A DNA stretch of 64,000 nt from Qipengyuania gaetbuli (GTDB lineage: Bacteria; Pseudomonadota; Alphaproteobacteria; Sphingomonadales; Sphingomonadaceae): contig NZ_WTYF01000004.1 of the NCBI RefSeq assembly GCF_009827315.1, positions 744,001 to 808,000 of the forward strand, written 5' to 3'. The translations under genes and the position numbers were made by a program. Of the stretch, positions 7,874 through 18,315 are shown piece by piece. The number at the start of each line of letters is the position of its first letter. Position 1 is the stretch's first letter. The notes beneath the pieces were generated by a model, which searched no databases, had not been told where the DNA came from, and was given only the letters and a program-made list of their open reading frames with translations.

Positions 7874-8103
7874 TGTAGCGTGGGCTGGCTGTCCGGGCCG
7901 TCGAGCGAGCGCGGTGCGGCGAGTACATCATCAGCGGAAACCGGACCCTCGAGTTCGGGGGGCTGGCGCATCGCCGGCTCGTTTTCGACGGCATGCCTAT
8001 CGGAAGCCCACGACGCCAGAATTGCTCGCTTCACTTCGGGCTCAAGCGACGGATGATGCGCAACATCGAAGGGATGCAGGTAGCGTGCGAATGGTTGCGA
8101 CAT
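7870..8103 (-). CDS. conserved small protein of the heat-shock island
   Basis: 77 residues from the ATG at 8103, chosen because AGGAGG lies eight bases before it; an in-frame ATG 13 codons upstream lacks one. The sequence (RYLHPFDVAHHPSL, VKRAILASWASDRHAV, PPELEGPVSADDVL) resembles short conserved proteins I recall from sphingomonads and rhizobia near stress genes. Function unknown. Coupled to usg by an ATGA overlap and divergent from groES across a 263-bp region. Confidence 0.75.
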   Translation of the reverse strand: MSQPFARYLHPFDVAHHPSLEPEVKRAILASWASDRHAVENEPAMRQPPELEGPVSADDVLAAPRSLDGPDSQPTLQ

Positions 8104-8185
8104 GGGAACATCCTCCTTTCTGCCTTGCCGCTCATCACTCACTGCGGATTGTTCCGCTCGGGATATTTTGTGAGTCTATTTTGGA

Positions 8186-8250
8186 CCGTCAAGACCCTGA
8201 TAAGGCATACGGAAAAAGCCCCTCGCCACTCGCAATCCACGAGTGCCAAA
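8186..8250 (+). promoter_or_regulatory. groES control region with CIRCE-like operator
   Basis: CACTC at 8227-8231, nine bases, then GAGTG at 8241-8245 gives the CIRCE core with its exact 9-bp spacer. With flanks (TCGCCACTC / GAGTGCCAA) it matches 13 or so of 18 consensus positions, the right half being 8 of 9. CIRCE is the HrcA repressor site. A possible vegetative promoter (TTGGAC near 8185, GGCATA about 17 bp on) lies just upstream. A CTTGAA at 8268-8273 could be a sigma-32 -35 element, but its -10 is poor. Confidence 0.55.
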
Positions 8251-8366
8251 AAATCTGATTTGGGCCTCTTGAAGCCGTTTTTGGCAAAACTAGATCGCGA
8301 AATGCCTCCTGCCGATCATCCGGGGGAGGCGCTGTAAGTCATTTCGCTTTGTAATGGAGGTTATGC

Positions 8367-10353
<1,987 letters not shown>

Positions 10354-10359
10354 CAGGAT

Positions 10360-10390
10360 GGGAGAGCGCGGCCTCAAGCCGCGCTCTCCC
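10360..10390 (+). terminator. hairpin after groEL
   Basis: A perfect 13-bp stem, GGGAGAGCGCGGC with GCCGCGCTCTCCC, around CTCAA, seven bases after the groEL stop. No U-run follows, so termination may be partial and allow read-through into the DUF465 gene. Confidence 0.6.
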
Positions 10391-10497
10391 ACCTTCCACG
10401 CACGGCTGGCGGCAGTGCTGCTTCGGCGCCTGCTGAGCAAGGCAGGCTCCAAGCACGGCAACATCGGAGGACTGGTCGAATGCGAGAGGAGGAGATG

Positions 10498-10680
10498 ATG
10501 ACCGACAGGTACCTGGACTATCTTTCACGCGAACATGCGCGGCTAGAGGACGAGATCCGGCTTGAAAGCAAACGACCCCGGCCTGACGAAGTTCTGATTG
10601 CCCGCCTGAAGAAGCTCAAACTGGCGCTCAAGGACCAGATGCAAGGCTGGGCTCCGATCCCGCGAGCAGCGATCCGTTGA
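10498..10680 (+). CDS. DUF465 (YdcH-like) small protein
   Basis: About 60 residues (TDRYLDYLSREHARLEDEI, then DEVLIARLKKLKLALKDQM), a two-helix hairpin of the DUF465 family. Family members are small cytoplasmic proteins without a settled function. Start at 10498 chosen because AGGAGGAG lies about five bases upstream; in-frame ATGs at 10480 and 10495 are possible. It sits between groEL and hsp20 and ends at a clear intrinsic terminator, so it is probably the last gene of the groESL unit. Confidence 0.8.
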   Translation: MTDRYLDYLSREHARLEDEIRLESKRPRPDEVLIARLKKLKLALKDQMQGWAPIPRAAIR

Positions 10681-10728
10681 CCGCGTAAACGGTCTGGATC
10701 CAATCATATTCACTCCTGGAAGAAGGCC

Positions 10729-10760
10729 AGGCGCACCTCTATCGGTGCGCCTGATTTTCT
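10729..10760 (+). terminator. intrinsic terminator
   Basis: AGGCGCACC / GGTGCGCCT stem around TCTATC, followed by GATTTTCTCTT. It closes the groES-groEL-DUF465 unit and separates it from the heat-shock promoter of hsp20. Confidence 0.75.
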
Positions 10761-10802
10761 CTTGCAAAAAACTGATAACAAACTGAAAAAATTTCATCGG
10801 GT

Positions 10803-10830
10803 CTTGAAACTAATTGCGCGTTTCCCAATT
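10803..10830 (+). promoter_or_regulatory. sigma-32 (RpoH)-type promoter of hsp20
   Basis: CTTGAA at 10803-10808, a 15-bp spacer, then CCCAATTT at 10824-10831. This is close to the RpoH consensus CTTGAA-N13/15-CCCCATNT. It is about 105 bp before the hsp20 ATG and directly after the terminator of the preceding unit. Confidence 0.65.
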
Positions 10831-10934
10831 TTATCAGTGCCGGATGCCATAACGGGTCCGGTTGGACAGAGGGCGTCGGCTCTTGGTTCCCCGCGCCTCT
10901 TATGCCCAGATTGCTCAACAAGGAGGATTTGGAA

Positions 10935-11411
10935 ATGAGAACTGCATTTGATTTGACCCCCTATCGCCGCTCCACGGTCGGCTTCGATCGGCTTTTCGAT
11001 GCGCTCGAGAACAGCTTCCGCGCCGAGACGCAGGACAGCTATCCACCCTTCGACATCGTTCGAACCGGCGAAGACAGCTACCGGATCACTCTGGCGGTTG
11101 CCGGCTTCCGTCCGGACGAAATCGATATCACTGCACAGCAGAACCAGCTCGTCATTTCCGGTCAGAAGACCCAGAAGGACGAAGACGGTGTCGAATTCGT
11201 TCACCGCGGTATTGCCGCCCGCGCGTTCGAGCGCCGGTTCCAGCTGGCCGACTATGTCGAAGTGCGCGATGCGAACTACGAGCACGGCATGTTGACGATC
11301 AATCTCCAGCGGATCGTCCCTGAATCGCTCAAGCCCCGCAAGATCGCCATGCGAAGCCGTGAGCATGTCAATGACGACACGCCGCAGCTGACCGAAGACA
11401 AGGCGGCCTAA
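10935..11411 (+). CDS. small heat-shock protein Hsp20 (IbpA-like)
   Basis: 158 residues. The N-terminus MRTAFDLTPYRRSTVGFDRL is IbpA-like. The alpha-crystallin domain spans about residues 38-130 (PPFDIVRTGEDSYRITLAVAGF, ITAQQNQLVISG, ERRFQLADYVEV, HGMLTINL). It is an ATP-independent holdase that keeps unfolded proteins soluble for GroEL or DnaK. Start at 10935 chosen because AGGAGG lies eight bases upstream; an upstream in-frame ATG at 10902 has none. A RpoH-type promoter precedes it. Confidence 0.93.
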   Translation: MRTAFDLTPYRRSTVGFDRLFDALENSFRAETQDSYPPFDIVRTGEDSYRITLAVAGFRPDEIDITAQQNQLVISGQKTQKDEDGVEFVHRGIAARAFERRFQLADYVEVRDANYEHGMLTINLQRIVPESLKPRKIAMRSREHVNDDTPQLTEDKAA

Positions 11412-11513
11412 GCCTCAACCACCGGGCAAATCCTCGGCGGGGTGGGTGCAATCGCGCCTGCCCCGCTTGACGAAGCTTGCCTGAACCAGTCGGTAAATAG
11501 GAGGAATGTCGAG

Positions 11514-12014
11514 ATGGCTATTCACGATCTCTTTCCCTGGAAAAGCCAGGGCTAGGACATTGCTCCCCGGCAGGAGGAGCGGGTCGATCATCCGGTGATG
11601 TCGCTTCATCGGGATATCAATCGCTTGTTCGACGACATGTCTTGACGCTTGTCCATGCCCTCGCCGCCTTCCATCGGGCGCAGCCTTGGCTGGCCGCGGG
11701 TCGAGCTATCGGAGAACGACAAGGAAATCCGGGTCACGGCCGAGTTGCCGGACATAGAGGAAAAGGACATCGAAATCAGCCTGGACGATCACCAGCTGGT
11801 GATCCGGGGCGAAAAGAAGTCCGAAACCAGTGACGAGGAACGCGGCTATTCCGAACGCAGCTATGGCCGCTTCGAGCGTCGCATCGGCCTGCCCTCGCAG
11901 ATCGACGAGGAGAAGGTTGAGGCGGCCTTCCGTAATGGTGTTCTCACCGTTACGGTTCCGCGCACCGCAGAAGCGGCAAAGTTACGCAAGACGATCTCGA
12001 TCAACGCCGGTTGA
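11514..12014 (+). pseudogene. second hsp20, broken by two in-frame stops
   Basis: Starting from the ATG at 11514, behind a strong GGAGG, the frame reads MAIHDLFPWKSQG, then TAG at 11553-11555, then DIAPRQEERVDHPV and MSLHRDINRLFDDMS, then TGA at 11643-11645, and then in the same frame an intact alpha-crystallin domain (WPRVELSENDKEIRV to LTVTVPRTAEAAKL). The N-terminal pieces match Hsp20 proteins that begin MAIRDLIPW, so the gene has two nonsense codons and no frameshift. A 121-codon product from the TTG at 11649 could still be made by reinitiation. Read errors are the other explanation. Confidence 0.85.
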
Positions 12015-12065
12015 TGGCAGCCGTGAGTGCCGGTCTCCCCAATGGGACCGCCCCCTCTTCATGCG

Positions 12066-13202
12066 TTAGCTTCCCGGTTCAAGTTCGAGCCTGACCGTTC
12101 GCTCTTCGCCGCCGCGTATCAGCGTGAGCTCGACGCTTTGTCCGACCCGAAAATCGTCAAGCCGGGCGAGCAGATCGCCGACTCTAGAAACGGGTTTGCC
12201 GTTCAAAGCGGTAACGATGTCCCCTGGAACGACACCGCGCCTCGTGCGCTGGGCAGCAACCAGACCGGCGCGATCCGCTGATGAACCGGGATCGACCCGC
12301 AAGAGAAAAACCCCTTCGATCCCCGAAGCACGTTTGAGCCGATCGTTGATATCGTCATCGCTTTCAACGCCAAGGCTGGGCCGCGTGTAGCGACCCTCGG
12401 AAATCAGCTGCGGCACGACCCGCATGACCGTATCGACCGGCACGGCAAAGCCGATCCCGGCCGACGCCCCAGAGGGACTATAGATCGCGGTATTGATCCC
12501 GATCAGTCTGCCTGCCGAGTCGAGCAGCGGACCACCCGAATTGCCTGGATTGATGGCGGCATCGGTCTGGATCAGGTGCCGAATGTCGGGGCCATTTTCA
12601 TTCGGCAGCGAACGATCTAGCGCCGAAACAATCCCCTTGGTCAGGGTCCAGTCTAGGCCGAACGGGTTTCCGATTGCGAAGACATTCTGTCCGACCTGCA
12701 GGTCGCTGCTTGTGCCGATTGGCACCCGTGCGGGCGCAGTGAAGCCTGCTCCGCCGATCTTCAAAACAGCAAGGTCGTGCTGAGGGCTCGCACCCACCAG
12801 TGTGGCGGAAAACTGGCGACCGTCGGCAAGCTGTATCTGCGCTTCTGATGCACCCTCGATGACATGATAGTTGGTGAGGATATGACCTGCCTCGTCCCAT
12901 ACGAGACCCGAGCCCGATCCGCGCGGCACGCTATAGACATTACGTGTCCAGAAATCGGCCACCCGCTGCCGTGTGGAAATGAAGACGACGGACTCGCGTG
13001 CATTCCGGAACAGGTCGATAGTGGCGCGTTCATCCGCAGCTAGGTCTCCACGCGGAGTGACCATCCGTGGCTCGGCCACCGGAGCCGACTGGTTGAAGAT
13101 CAAAGATACTGTTGCAGCTAAGAGGAGCCCATTCATTATGATCAAAACCACTATCCATCGACGCGAATTTGGCGTTGCCTTCGTCAACGATTTTCTCATC
13201 AC
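12066..13202 (-). CDS. HtrA/DegP-type periplasmic serine protease
   Basis: 378 residues. One N-terminal membrane span (about 17-36) anchors it with the rest in the periplasm. The trypsin-like domain carries the triad His113 (NYHV), Asp143 (HDLAVL) and Ser222 (GNSGGPL). A single PDZ domain covers about 290-370 (RPSLGVESDDD, DIVTALNGKPV). One PDZ and an anchor resemble DegS more than DegP. It degrades or senses misfolded envelope proteins. It converges on the broken hsp20 and completes the heat-shock island. The Met at residue 2 is an equally good start. Confidence 0.88.
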   Translation of the reverse strand: MMRKSLTKATPNSRRWIVVLIIMNGLLLAATVSLIFNQSAPVAEPRMVTPRGDLAADERATIDLFRNARESVVFISTRQRVADFWTRNVYSVPRGSGSGLVWDEAGHILTNYHVIEGASEAQIQLADGRQFSATLVGASPQHDLAVLKIGGAGFTAPARVPIGTSSDLQVGQNVFAIGNPFGLDWTLTKGIVSALDRSLPNENGPDIRHLIQTDAAINPGNSGGPLLDSAGRLIGINTAIYSPSGASAGIGFAVPVDTVMRVVPQLISEGRYTRPSLGVESDDDINDRLKRASGIEGVFLLRVDPGSSADRAGLVAAQRTRRGVVPGDIVTALNGKPVSRVGDLLARLDDFRVGQSVELTLIRGGEERTVRLELEPGS

Positions 13203-13283
13203 AGATAAATAGCGCCGGTTATGTCAGGATCAACGTAACGCCTCTTCATTCTTGGATCGACAGCGGTATCGACAAATTTCAAT

Positions 13284-13319
13284 CCATGATCGGACATTGG
13301 GGAAGTCCATAACCAAGGC
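13284..13319 (-). repeat. second dispersed repeat (36 bp), copy 2
   Basis: CCATGATCGGACATTGGGG then AAGTCCATAACCAAGGC, the reverse complement of 7426-7461 with one mismatch. Confidence 0.8.
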
Positions 13320-13365
13320 AAAGCTTCTAGTCCGGGTTCAGGCAACCCTTAAAAGAGCTCGAACG

Positions 13366-13424
13366 TCCGCAACGGGGCCGATTGCGGTCAGTCCGGTTTC
13401 GGTAGCACAATGGGAAAAGCGGAC
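13366..13424 (-). repeat. GTCCGC-family repeat, short form (59 bp)
   Basis: GTCCGCAACGGGGCCGATTG at one end and ATGGGAAAAGCGGAC at the other, with AGTCCGGTTTCGG between. Both ends fit the family; the middle has diverged from the other short copies. Confidence 0.65.
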
Positions 13425-13638
13425 AATTCGATCACGGTCTCCACATCGCTTCCCTGCTATTCGTCGTCATTCAGTCCCATTGGATCCACATAAATCGTCT
13501 CGATAGGGCGGGATGGGCGCACTTGATTCAACGAGACGGATAACCACACGCGCGCGGTTCCAGCGACTGAATCTGCTCAGTCTTTGTTGTAAACGCTTTG
13601 CACTCGCTGGTGCGATCACTGCACCAGGACCTGCAACC

Positions 13639-14178
13639 CTATTCGCCCGTGACATCCTTCGACATCGGGGCAAGCTTTGCCAGGAAGCGGTTTTGCGCTG
13701 CAAAGGGCACGCCCTGTTCGCGCATCGACTGCTGCAGGTTCTCGACCAAGGCGTTCATGTCGCGCATGGTCACGCCCATGTTTTCATGCGCCTTCGCCAT
13801 GTCGCGCCCGGTGTAGTCGCAACCGGCGTTGAGCATGTAGCAGAACTGTTCAAACAGCGTCCGCTTGAGCCGGACCATGTCATGCGCCGCGAAGATGGCC
13901 GCGATGCGCGGGTCTTCCTGCGACAGGTCGACGGTGCGTTCGGCAATGGCGCGGATGCCGTCCTGGCCCCCGAAGGTCGCGGCCATCTCAGTACCGCTGA
14001 AAGGTCTGGCACCGGCGTTGGCGTTGCTCTGTTCATAGGGGTCAACCGGAATCTCCCCGGTCACAGGGTCCCGCACCTGTTCCTCGACGCCGAATTCCTT
14101 GTCCCAGTCGATAGCGCTCTCGGCATCGACGGGCGGGACTTGCTGGAGCAGAAGCAGGGCGAGGGGGAGAGCAATCAT
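13639..14178 (-). CDS. exported group 1 truncated hemoglobin-like protein
   Basis: 179 residues from the ATG at 14178; upstream codons in frame look non-coding. The first 20 residues are hydrophobic (MIALPLALLLLQQ), so it may be exported or anchored. From about residue 68 it follows group 1 truncated globins: FGGQDGIRAIAE, then QFCYMLNAGCDYTGRDM, then AKAHENMGVT with proximal heme ligand His131, ending NRFLAKLAPM. Likely binds O2 or NO near the membrane. It precedes the stop-side of the DUF3034 gene in a leftward pair, next to a rightward cupredoxin and GGDEF/EAL gene. Confidence 0.75.
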   Translation of the reverse strand: MIALPLALLLLQQVPPVDAESAIDWDKEFGVEEQVRDPVTGEIPVDPYEQSNANAGARPFSGTEMAATFGGQDGIRAIAERTVDLSQEDPRIAAIFAAHDMVRLKRTLFEQFCYMLNAGCDYTGRDMAKAHENMGVTMRDMNALVENLQQSMREQGVPFAAQNRFLAKLAPMSKDVTGE

Positions 14179-14209
14179 CGACAAGGGTTCCGGTAAGGGC
14201 AGGATGGGA

Positions 14210-15121
14210 TCAGAAGGCGAGCTGAGCGGAGAAGAATCCGCCGCGCTGCTTCTCGAAGGTCGCGATCGAGCCGAGATCGACATAGGCGGCGGTCAGGGTG
14301 ACGTTGTCGGTCAGGGCGTAAGCGGCGAACAGGTCGATCCAGTCGTCCTCACCCAAGCCCAGATTGTCGGGCTTGGTGCGCAGTTCTGCGCCGACCACTG
14401 CGCTGCGCGACAGCTGGTAGGCTAGCGAACCCTCGAACTGGAGCGAGCGGCCGTCGTCCGCCGCATTGCCGAAACCGAGCAGCCCGCCCTCGTTGGCCGA
14501 GGTATAGCGGACAGTCGCGGACGCGAGCACGCTGTGCGACAGGAACAGTTTGGAGGCACTGACGAACAGGTCGGTGCCGGCGGCACTGTCGGCCCCCACG
14601 GCCTGTACCACGGCGGCGTCGCGGCTGCGCTTGTGCTGGATCCCGACGCTGATCTGCGGCAACAGCGGATCGCCATAGACGAGGTCGCCGACCAGGCGCA
14701 CCTTGGCCCCGAATACATCCTGGTTGAAGGTGTAACCCTTTCCGAGGCCAAGCGCGGCACCGGCATCGCGGGTGTCGAAGTTCTGCCGGGCGTAGGACAG
14801 CTCGAACCGGTTGGCGATGCCGACCGCGATGCCGTGGCTCTGCCAGCCGAAATCTGGCAGCTCGATCAGCGTGACATGGCCGGTCAGGCCAACGCCGCTG
14901 TCGGTCTCAAGCCCGCCGATGGTCGCCCAGGTCGCGACACCGCCGCCGCTGGAGCCTTCGATGCCGGTGACGCCGTTGGTCAGCAAGAGCTTGCCGGCTT
15001 CGAACAGCGGATCATCGCTCTCTACCGGTGGAGCGTCCTCCGCCGCGGCTGGAGTAGCGACGAGCGCGAGCGCCAGCGTCGGCGCGAAAAGGGCGAAAAG
15101 TCTGCTCATTGTCAAAAGCAT
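14210..15121 (-). CDS. DUF3034 family outer-membrane protein
   Basis: 303 residues with a signal peptide (cleavage after PAAAE, about residue 27). The rest alternates short amphipathic strands, ends in an aromatic residue (FFSAQLAF, typical of outer-membrane barrels) and matches the DUF3034 pattern (LLTNGVTGIEGSSGGG, GLTGHVTLIELPDFG). Predicted outer-membrane beta-barrel; substrate unknown. Either Met1 or Met5 could be the start. It is divergent from the cupredoxin gene and runs leftward into the truncated hemoglobin gene 31 bp away. Confidence 0.8.
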   Translation of the reverse strand: MLLTMSRLFALFAPTLALALVATPAAAEDAPPVESDDPLFEAGKLLLTNGVTGIEGSSGGGVATWATIGGLETDSGVGLTGHVTLIELPDFGWQSHGIAVGIANRFELSYARQNFDTRDAGAALGLGKGYTFNQDVFGAKVRLVGDLVYGDPLLPQISVGIQHKRSRDAAVVQAVGADSAAGTDLFVSASKLFLSHSVLASATVRYTSANEGGLLGFGNAADDGRSLQFEGSLAYQLSRSAVVGAELRTKPDNLGLGEDDWIDLFAAYALTDNVTLTAAYVDLGSIATFEKQRGGFFSAQLAF

Positions 15122-15207
15122 AGCGGGACATGGTTAAAGCCGGACTAACTGCAAGGGCGACTGCCGGGGTGTGGTTCGTTAAGCTTTACCCCTTAGGGCG
15201 GGCGGCG

Positions 15208-15819
15208 ATGAAAAAGGTCGCATTCTTCCTGGCATTCCTTGCTGCCGGTATTCCTGCTGCACACTTGCTGGCCGCAGGCAGCACCTCCGCGCGCGTGCAG
15301 GTGGTCGACGAGCGCGGCCTCCCCGTCCGCGATGCGGTGGTAGAAATTACGCCCGCCGCCGGTACCAAGTCTCCGTCGGGCTTCGCCTGGCGCGCCGCCA
15401 TGGCGCAGAAGGATCTGCAGTTCACCCCCGGGACGTTGATCGTCGCCAAGGGTTCCACGGTGGCATTTCCCAATCTCGATAAGGTCCGCCACAGTATCTA
15501 CAGCTTCTCGAAAATCGCCAAGTTCGAGATCGATCTCTATGGCCGCGACCAGACCCGGACCCAGCGCTTCGCGATAGCAGGCACGGCGGCGCTGGGCTGC
15601 AACATCCACGACGCCATGCGCGGCTATGTCCGTGTGGTCGAAACGCCCTATGCAGCGAAGACTAACGCCAACGGAATCGTCGACCTGTCCGACGTGCCCA
15701 GCGGCAAGGCCACCATTACAATCTGGCATCCGCGTCTGCGGGCGCCAGCCAACGAGACGAACTTCGACGCATCTGTGACCGCGGATTTCTCCCGCAAGTA
15801 CACGGTTAAGCTGCGATGA
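15208..15819 (+). CDS. cupredoxin-like periplasmic protein (methylamine-utilization type)
   Basis: 203 residues from the ATG at 15208, which directly precedes a signal peptide (MKKVAFFLAFLAAGIPAA). Residues about 65-145 form a plastocyanin-like fold with the four type 1 copper ligands in order: His95 (VRHSIYSF), Cys131 (LGCN), His134 (IHD) and Met137 (AMRG). Such proteins are often annotated methylamine utilization protein. A C-terminal strand domain follows (IVDLSDVPSGKATITIWHP). Its stop overlaps the start of the GGDEF/EAL gene by four bases, so the periplasmic copper protein and the membrane signalling enzyme are coupled. Confidence 0.8.
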   Translation: MKKVAFFLAFLAAGIPAAHLLAAGSTSARVQVVDERGLPVRDAVVEITPAAGTKSPSGFAWRAAMAQKDLQFTPGTLIVAKGSTVAFPNLDKVRHSIYSFSKIAKFEIDLYGRDQTRTQRFAIAGTAALGCNIHDAMRGYVRVVETPYAAKTNANGIVDLSDVPSGKATITIWHPRLRAPANETNFDASVTADFSRKYTVKLR

Positions 15820-18116
15820 GCGCGTTCGGCAGGATCGACATCCTCCGCTTCGGTTCGCTGAAGTTGCGGATGGCTGCGCTATATGCGGCGCTGTTCGCCG
15901 CCGTGCTGGCGGTCATCCTCATTATCGCGGGTCAGGGTATTGCGCGGTTTGCCGAGAACGCCTCGACCCGCGACCTGGCGGCCAATGCACGGGTCTTTGA
16001 CGAGATCCTCGAACTGCGGGCCCAGCAGATGCGCAGCACGACCGACGTCCTTTCGCGCGACTTCGGCTTCCGCGAGGCAGTCGCCACCAATGACCGACCG
16101 ACCATTGCCAGCGCGCTCGACAACCTTCGCGCTCGCTCGTCCGGAGGATCGGCCTTCGTCGTAGGCTACGATGCGACACTCACCGGCTCGACCGGCGATC
16201 CGATGCCTGATCCGCTGAGCCTGTGGGAGTCGCTGGACGAAGGGAAACAATTCGGAGTGATCATGCAGGGCGACCGGCTCGCTCTAGCCACGGCCTCCCC
16301 GGTGGAAGTACCGGATCTGGTCGGCTGGCTGGTCGTAACGCAGCCGCTCGACGATGCCGAGCTGGCACGATTGACGCGCCTGGCTGCGGTCGATCTCGAT
16401 GCCTCGGTTGTCCGGCTAAGTCGCATTCCCGATGCAATCGGCACGGCCCCGCTCGGCGAAGTCTTCGAACGGGAAGAAGGCGAGCGCATGCTGTACCGGG
16501 TGTCGGCCCTGCCGTCGCTCGAGGTTAGCCTCAATCCGCGGCTGGTACTCAGGCATTCGCTGACGCGTTCCCTGGCTGAATATTCAGGCATTCGCTGGCT
16601 TCTGGCGGCGCTCGCCATTGCCGGACTATTGCTGGTAGTCGCTCTAAGCTGGCGAGTGGCCAAGACGATCACTGCACCGCTACGCAAGCTCGATGAGGCG
16701 ACTCGCTTGGTCAGTGCAGGCGAGAAGGTCGAAGTCTCCGTCGATACCAACGACGAAATCGGACGCCTCGCTGGCAGCTTCAATGCGATGATCGAAGCTA
16801 TAGAAGAGCGCGAAAAGAAGATCGTTCATGTCGGCTTGCACGACGGACTGACAAGCCTGCCCAATCGCAAACTTTTCCTTGAACAGCTGGCCCTGTCGCT
16901 GGCTCGGCGGAAGAACGATCACAAGGTCATGGTGGTCTACGCCGATCTCGATGATTTCAAAGTCGTCAACGATACGCTCGGCCACCCTGCAGGCGACACC
17001 TTGCTGCGAAATGTGGCGGAGCATTTGCGTGGCTCGCTGGCGGACGCCACCATTGCGCGCCTTGGAGGCGACGAATTCGCGATCCTGATCGACGGCATTG
17101 CGCCAAGCGTCGACCTCAACACGTTGGCAGGGCAAGTCCAGGCCTGCTTCATGCGCTGGATCGAAATCGAAGGGCAGAAGGCCGATTGTTCGGCAAGCTT
17201 GGGCATTGCCGTTGCGCCAGGGGATGGCGATGACGGCATCACCTTGATGAAGCACGCTGACCTCGCTCTTTATCGCGCCAAGCGCGAGGGCAAGTGCTGT
17301 TATCACTTCTTCGAACCCGCCCTCGACGAGCAGGCCCGCCAACGGCGACAGATGGAACTCGACCTGCGCCGCGCCATCAGCGAAGGCGAGTTCGAACTCT
17401 ACTTCCAACCGCTCTACAGCTTGTCAGAGGAGCGGCTGAAAGGATTCGAGGCACTGATCCGCTGGAACCATCCCACGAAGGGCATGGTCTCTCCCAACGA
17501 TTTCATCCCCCTTGCCGAGGAAACGGGGCTGATCCTGCCCATCGGAGAATGGGTCGTTCGCGAAGCGTGCCACCAGGCTAGCCGTTGGGAAGATGGTTTG
17601 TCGGTTGCGGTCAATATTTCGCCCAAGCAGTTCACTTCGCCCGATCTGGTGACGAAAATTCTCAACGCCATCGCCGCATCGGGGATCGGGGCAAATCGGC
17701 TGGAGCTTGAGATTACCGAGAGCATCTTCATCGCTCAGGTCGACAAGACGATGGCAATCCTGCACCAACTTCGCGCGCTGGGCGTACGTATCGCACTGGA
17801 CGACTTCGGCACGGGATATTCCTCGCTAAGCTACCTTCGCTCTTTTCCCTTCGACAAGGTCAAGATCGACCGTAGCTTTGTTACCGACCTGGCGACCGGT
17901 GAGAATGGCCACGCCATCATCCGCGCGATCACAACCCTTGCAGAAGCACTGGGAATGGAGACTCTGGCGGAAGGCGTCGAGGACGAACAGCAACTGGAAA
18001 TCCTCCGTCGGGAGGGCTGCCGCAGCATTCAGGGATTCTTGCTCAGTCGGCCGATGTCCGCGACACAGGTTTTGGCTTGGGCCGATAAAGAGCAGGACCT
18101 CGCGAAAGTTGGATAG
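15816..18116 (+). CDS. membrane GGDEF/EAL c-di-GMP enzyme
   Basis: 766 residues. Two membrane spans (about 15-37 and 262-282) enclose a periplasmic sensor domain, followed by HAMP (to about 335). The GGDEF domain (about 340-500) has an intact RLGGDEF motif, but no RxxD inhibitory site is visible before it. The EAL domain (about 515-760) keeps FEALIRWNHP, LEITES, DDFGTGYSSL and AEGVE, so phosphodiesterase activity is expected; diguanylate cyclase activity is possible. Coupled to the cupredoxin gene, it probably converts a periplasmic redox or copper signal into c-di-GMP changes. Confidence 0.92.
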   Translation: MSAFGRIDILRFGSLKLRMAALYAALFAAVLAVILIIAGQGIARFAENASTRDLAANARVFDEILELRAQQMRSTTDVLSRDFGFREAVATNDRPTIASALDNLRARSSGGSAFVVGYDATLTGSTGDPMPDPLSLWESLDEGKQFGVIMQGDRLALATASPVEVPDLVGWLVVTQPLDDAELARLTRLAAVDLDASVVRLSRIPDAIGTAPLGEVFEREEGERMLYRVSALPSLEVSLNPRLVLRHSLTRSLAEYSGIRWLLAALAIAGLLLVVALSWRVAKTITAPLRKLDEATRLVSAGEKVEVSVDTNDEIGRLAGSFNAMIEAIEEREKKIVHVGLHDGLTSLPNRKLFLEQLALSLARRKNDHKVMVVYADLDDFKVVNDTLGHPAGDTLLRNVAEHLRGSLADATIARLGGDEFAILIDGIAPSVDLNTLAGQVQACFMRWIEIEGQKADCSASLGIAVAPGDGDDGITLMKHADLALYRAKREGKCCYHFFEPALDEQARQRRQMELDLRRAISEGEFELYFQPLYSLSEERLKGFEALIRWNHPTKGMVSPNDFIPLAEETGLILPIGEWVVREACHQASRWEDGLSVAVNISPKQFTSPDLVTKILNAIAASGIGANRLELEITESIFIAQVDKTMAILHQLRALGVRIALDDFGTGYSSLSYLRSFPFDKVKIDRSFVTDLATGENGHAIIRAITTLAEALGMETLAEGVEDEQQLEILRREGCRSIQGFLLSRPMSATQVLAWADKEQDLAKVG

Positions 18117-18175
18117 CCTGTCGTCACCGCTGTACCTTGATTTTCCCATTGGCTCCTGACCAATTCGGGGCCGCA

Positions 18176-18190
18176 AGCGGACTGTCCGCT
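18176..18190. repeat. perfect 15-bp palindrome AGCGGACTGTCCGCT
   Basis: A palindrome made of two repeat-family ends back to back, 60 bp after the GGDEF/EAL stop. It may be a remnant of a fully deleted repeat, and could also serve as a 3' hairpin. Confidence 0.5.
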
Positions 18191-18315
18191 CTTCAGCTAA
18201 TCCACTTAAATTCGCACACCACGATGAGCAGCTTCCTTGGGAACCATCCATCAAAGTGGCTTTTTTATGCACAACGGCTCAAGGGAACGCCCCGGCCAAC
18301 AAAGGAAAGTCTCGC

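Larger units (their letters stand above)
13203..13638. other. intergenic region with two repeat types
   Basis: No gene is supported. It contains the second copy of the 36-bp repeat (13284-13319) and a 59-bp short-form GTCCGC repeat (13366-13424). The remainder is unremarkable. A short + strand frame here lacks a ribosome site and has low-complexity, unlikely protein sequence. Confidence 0.5.
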
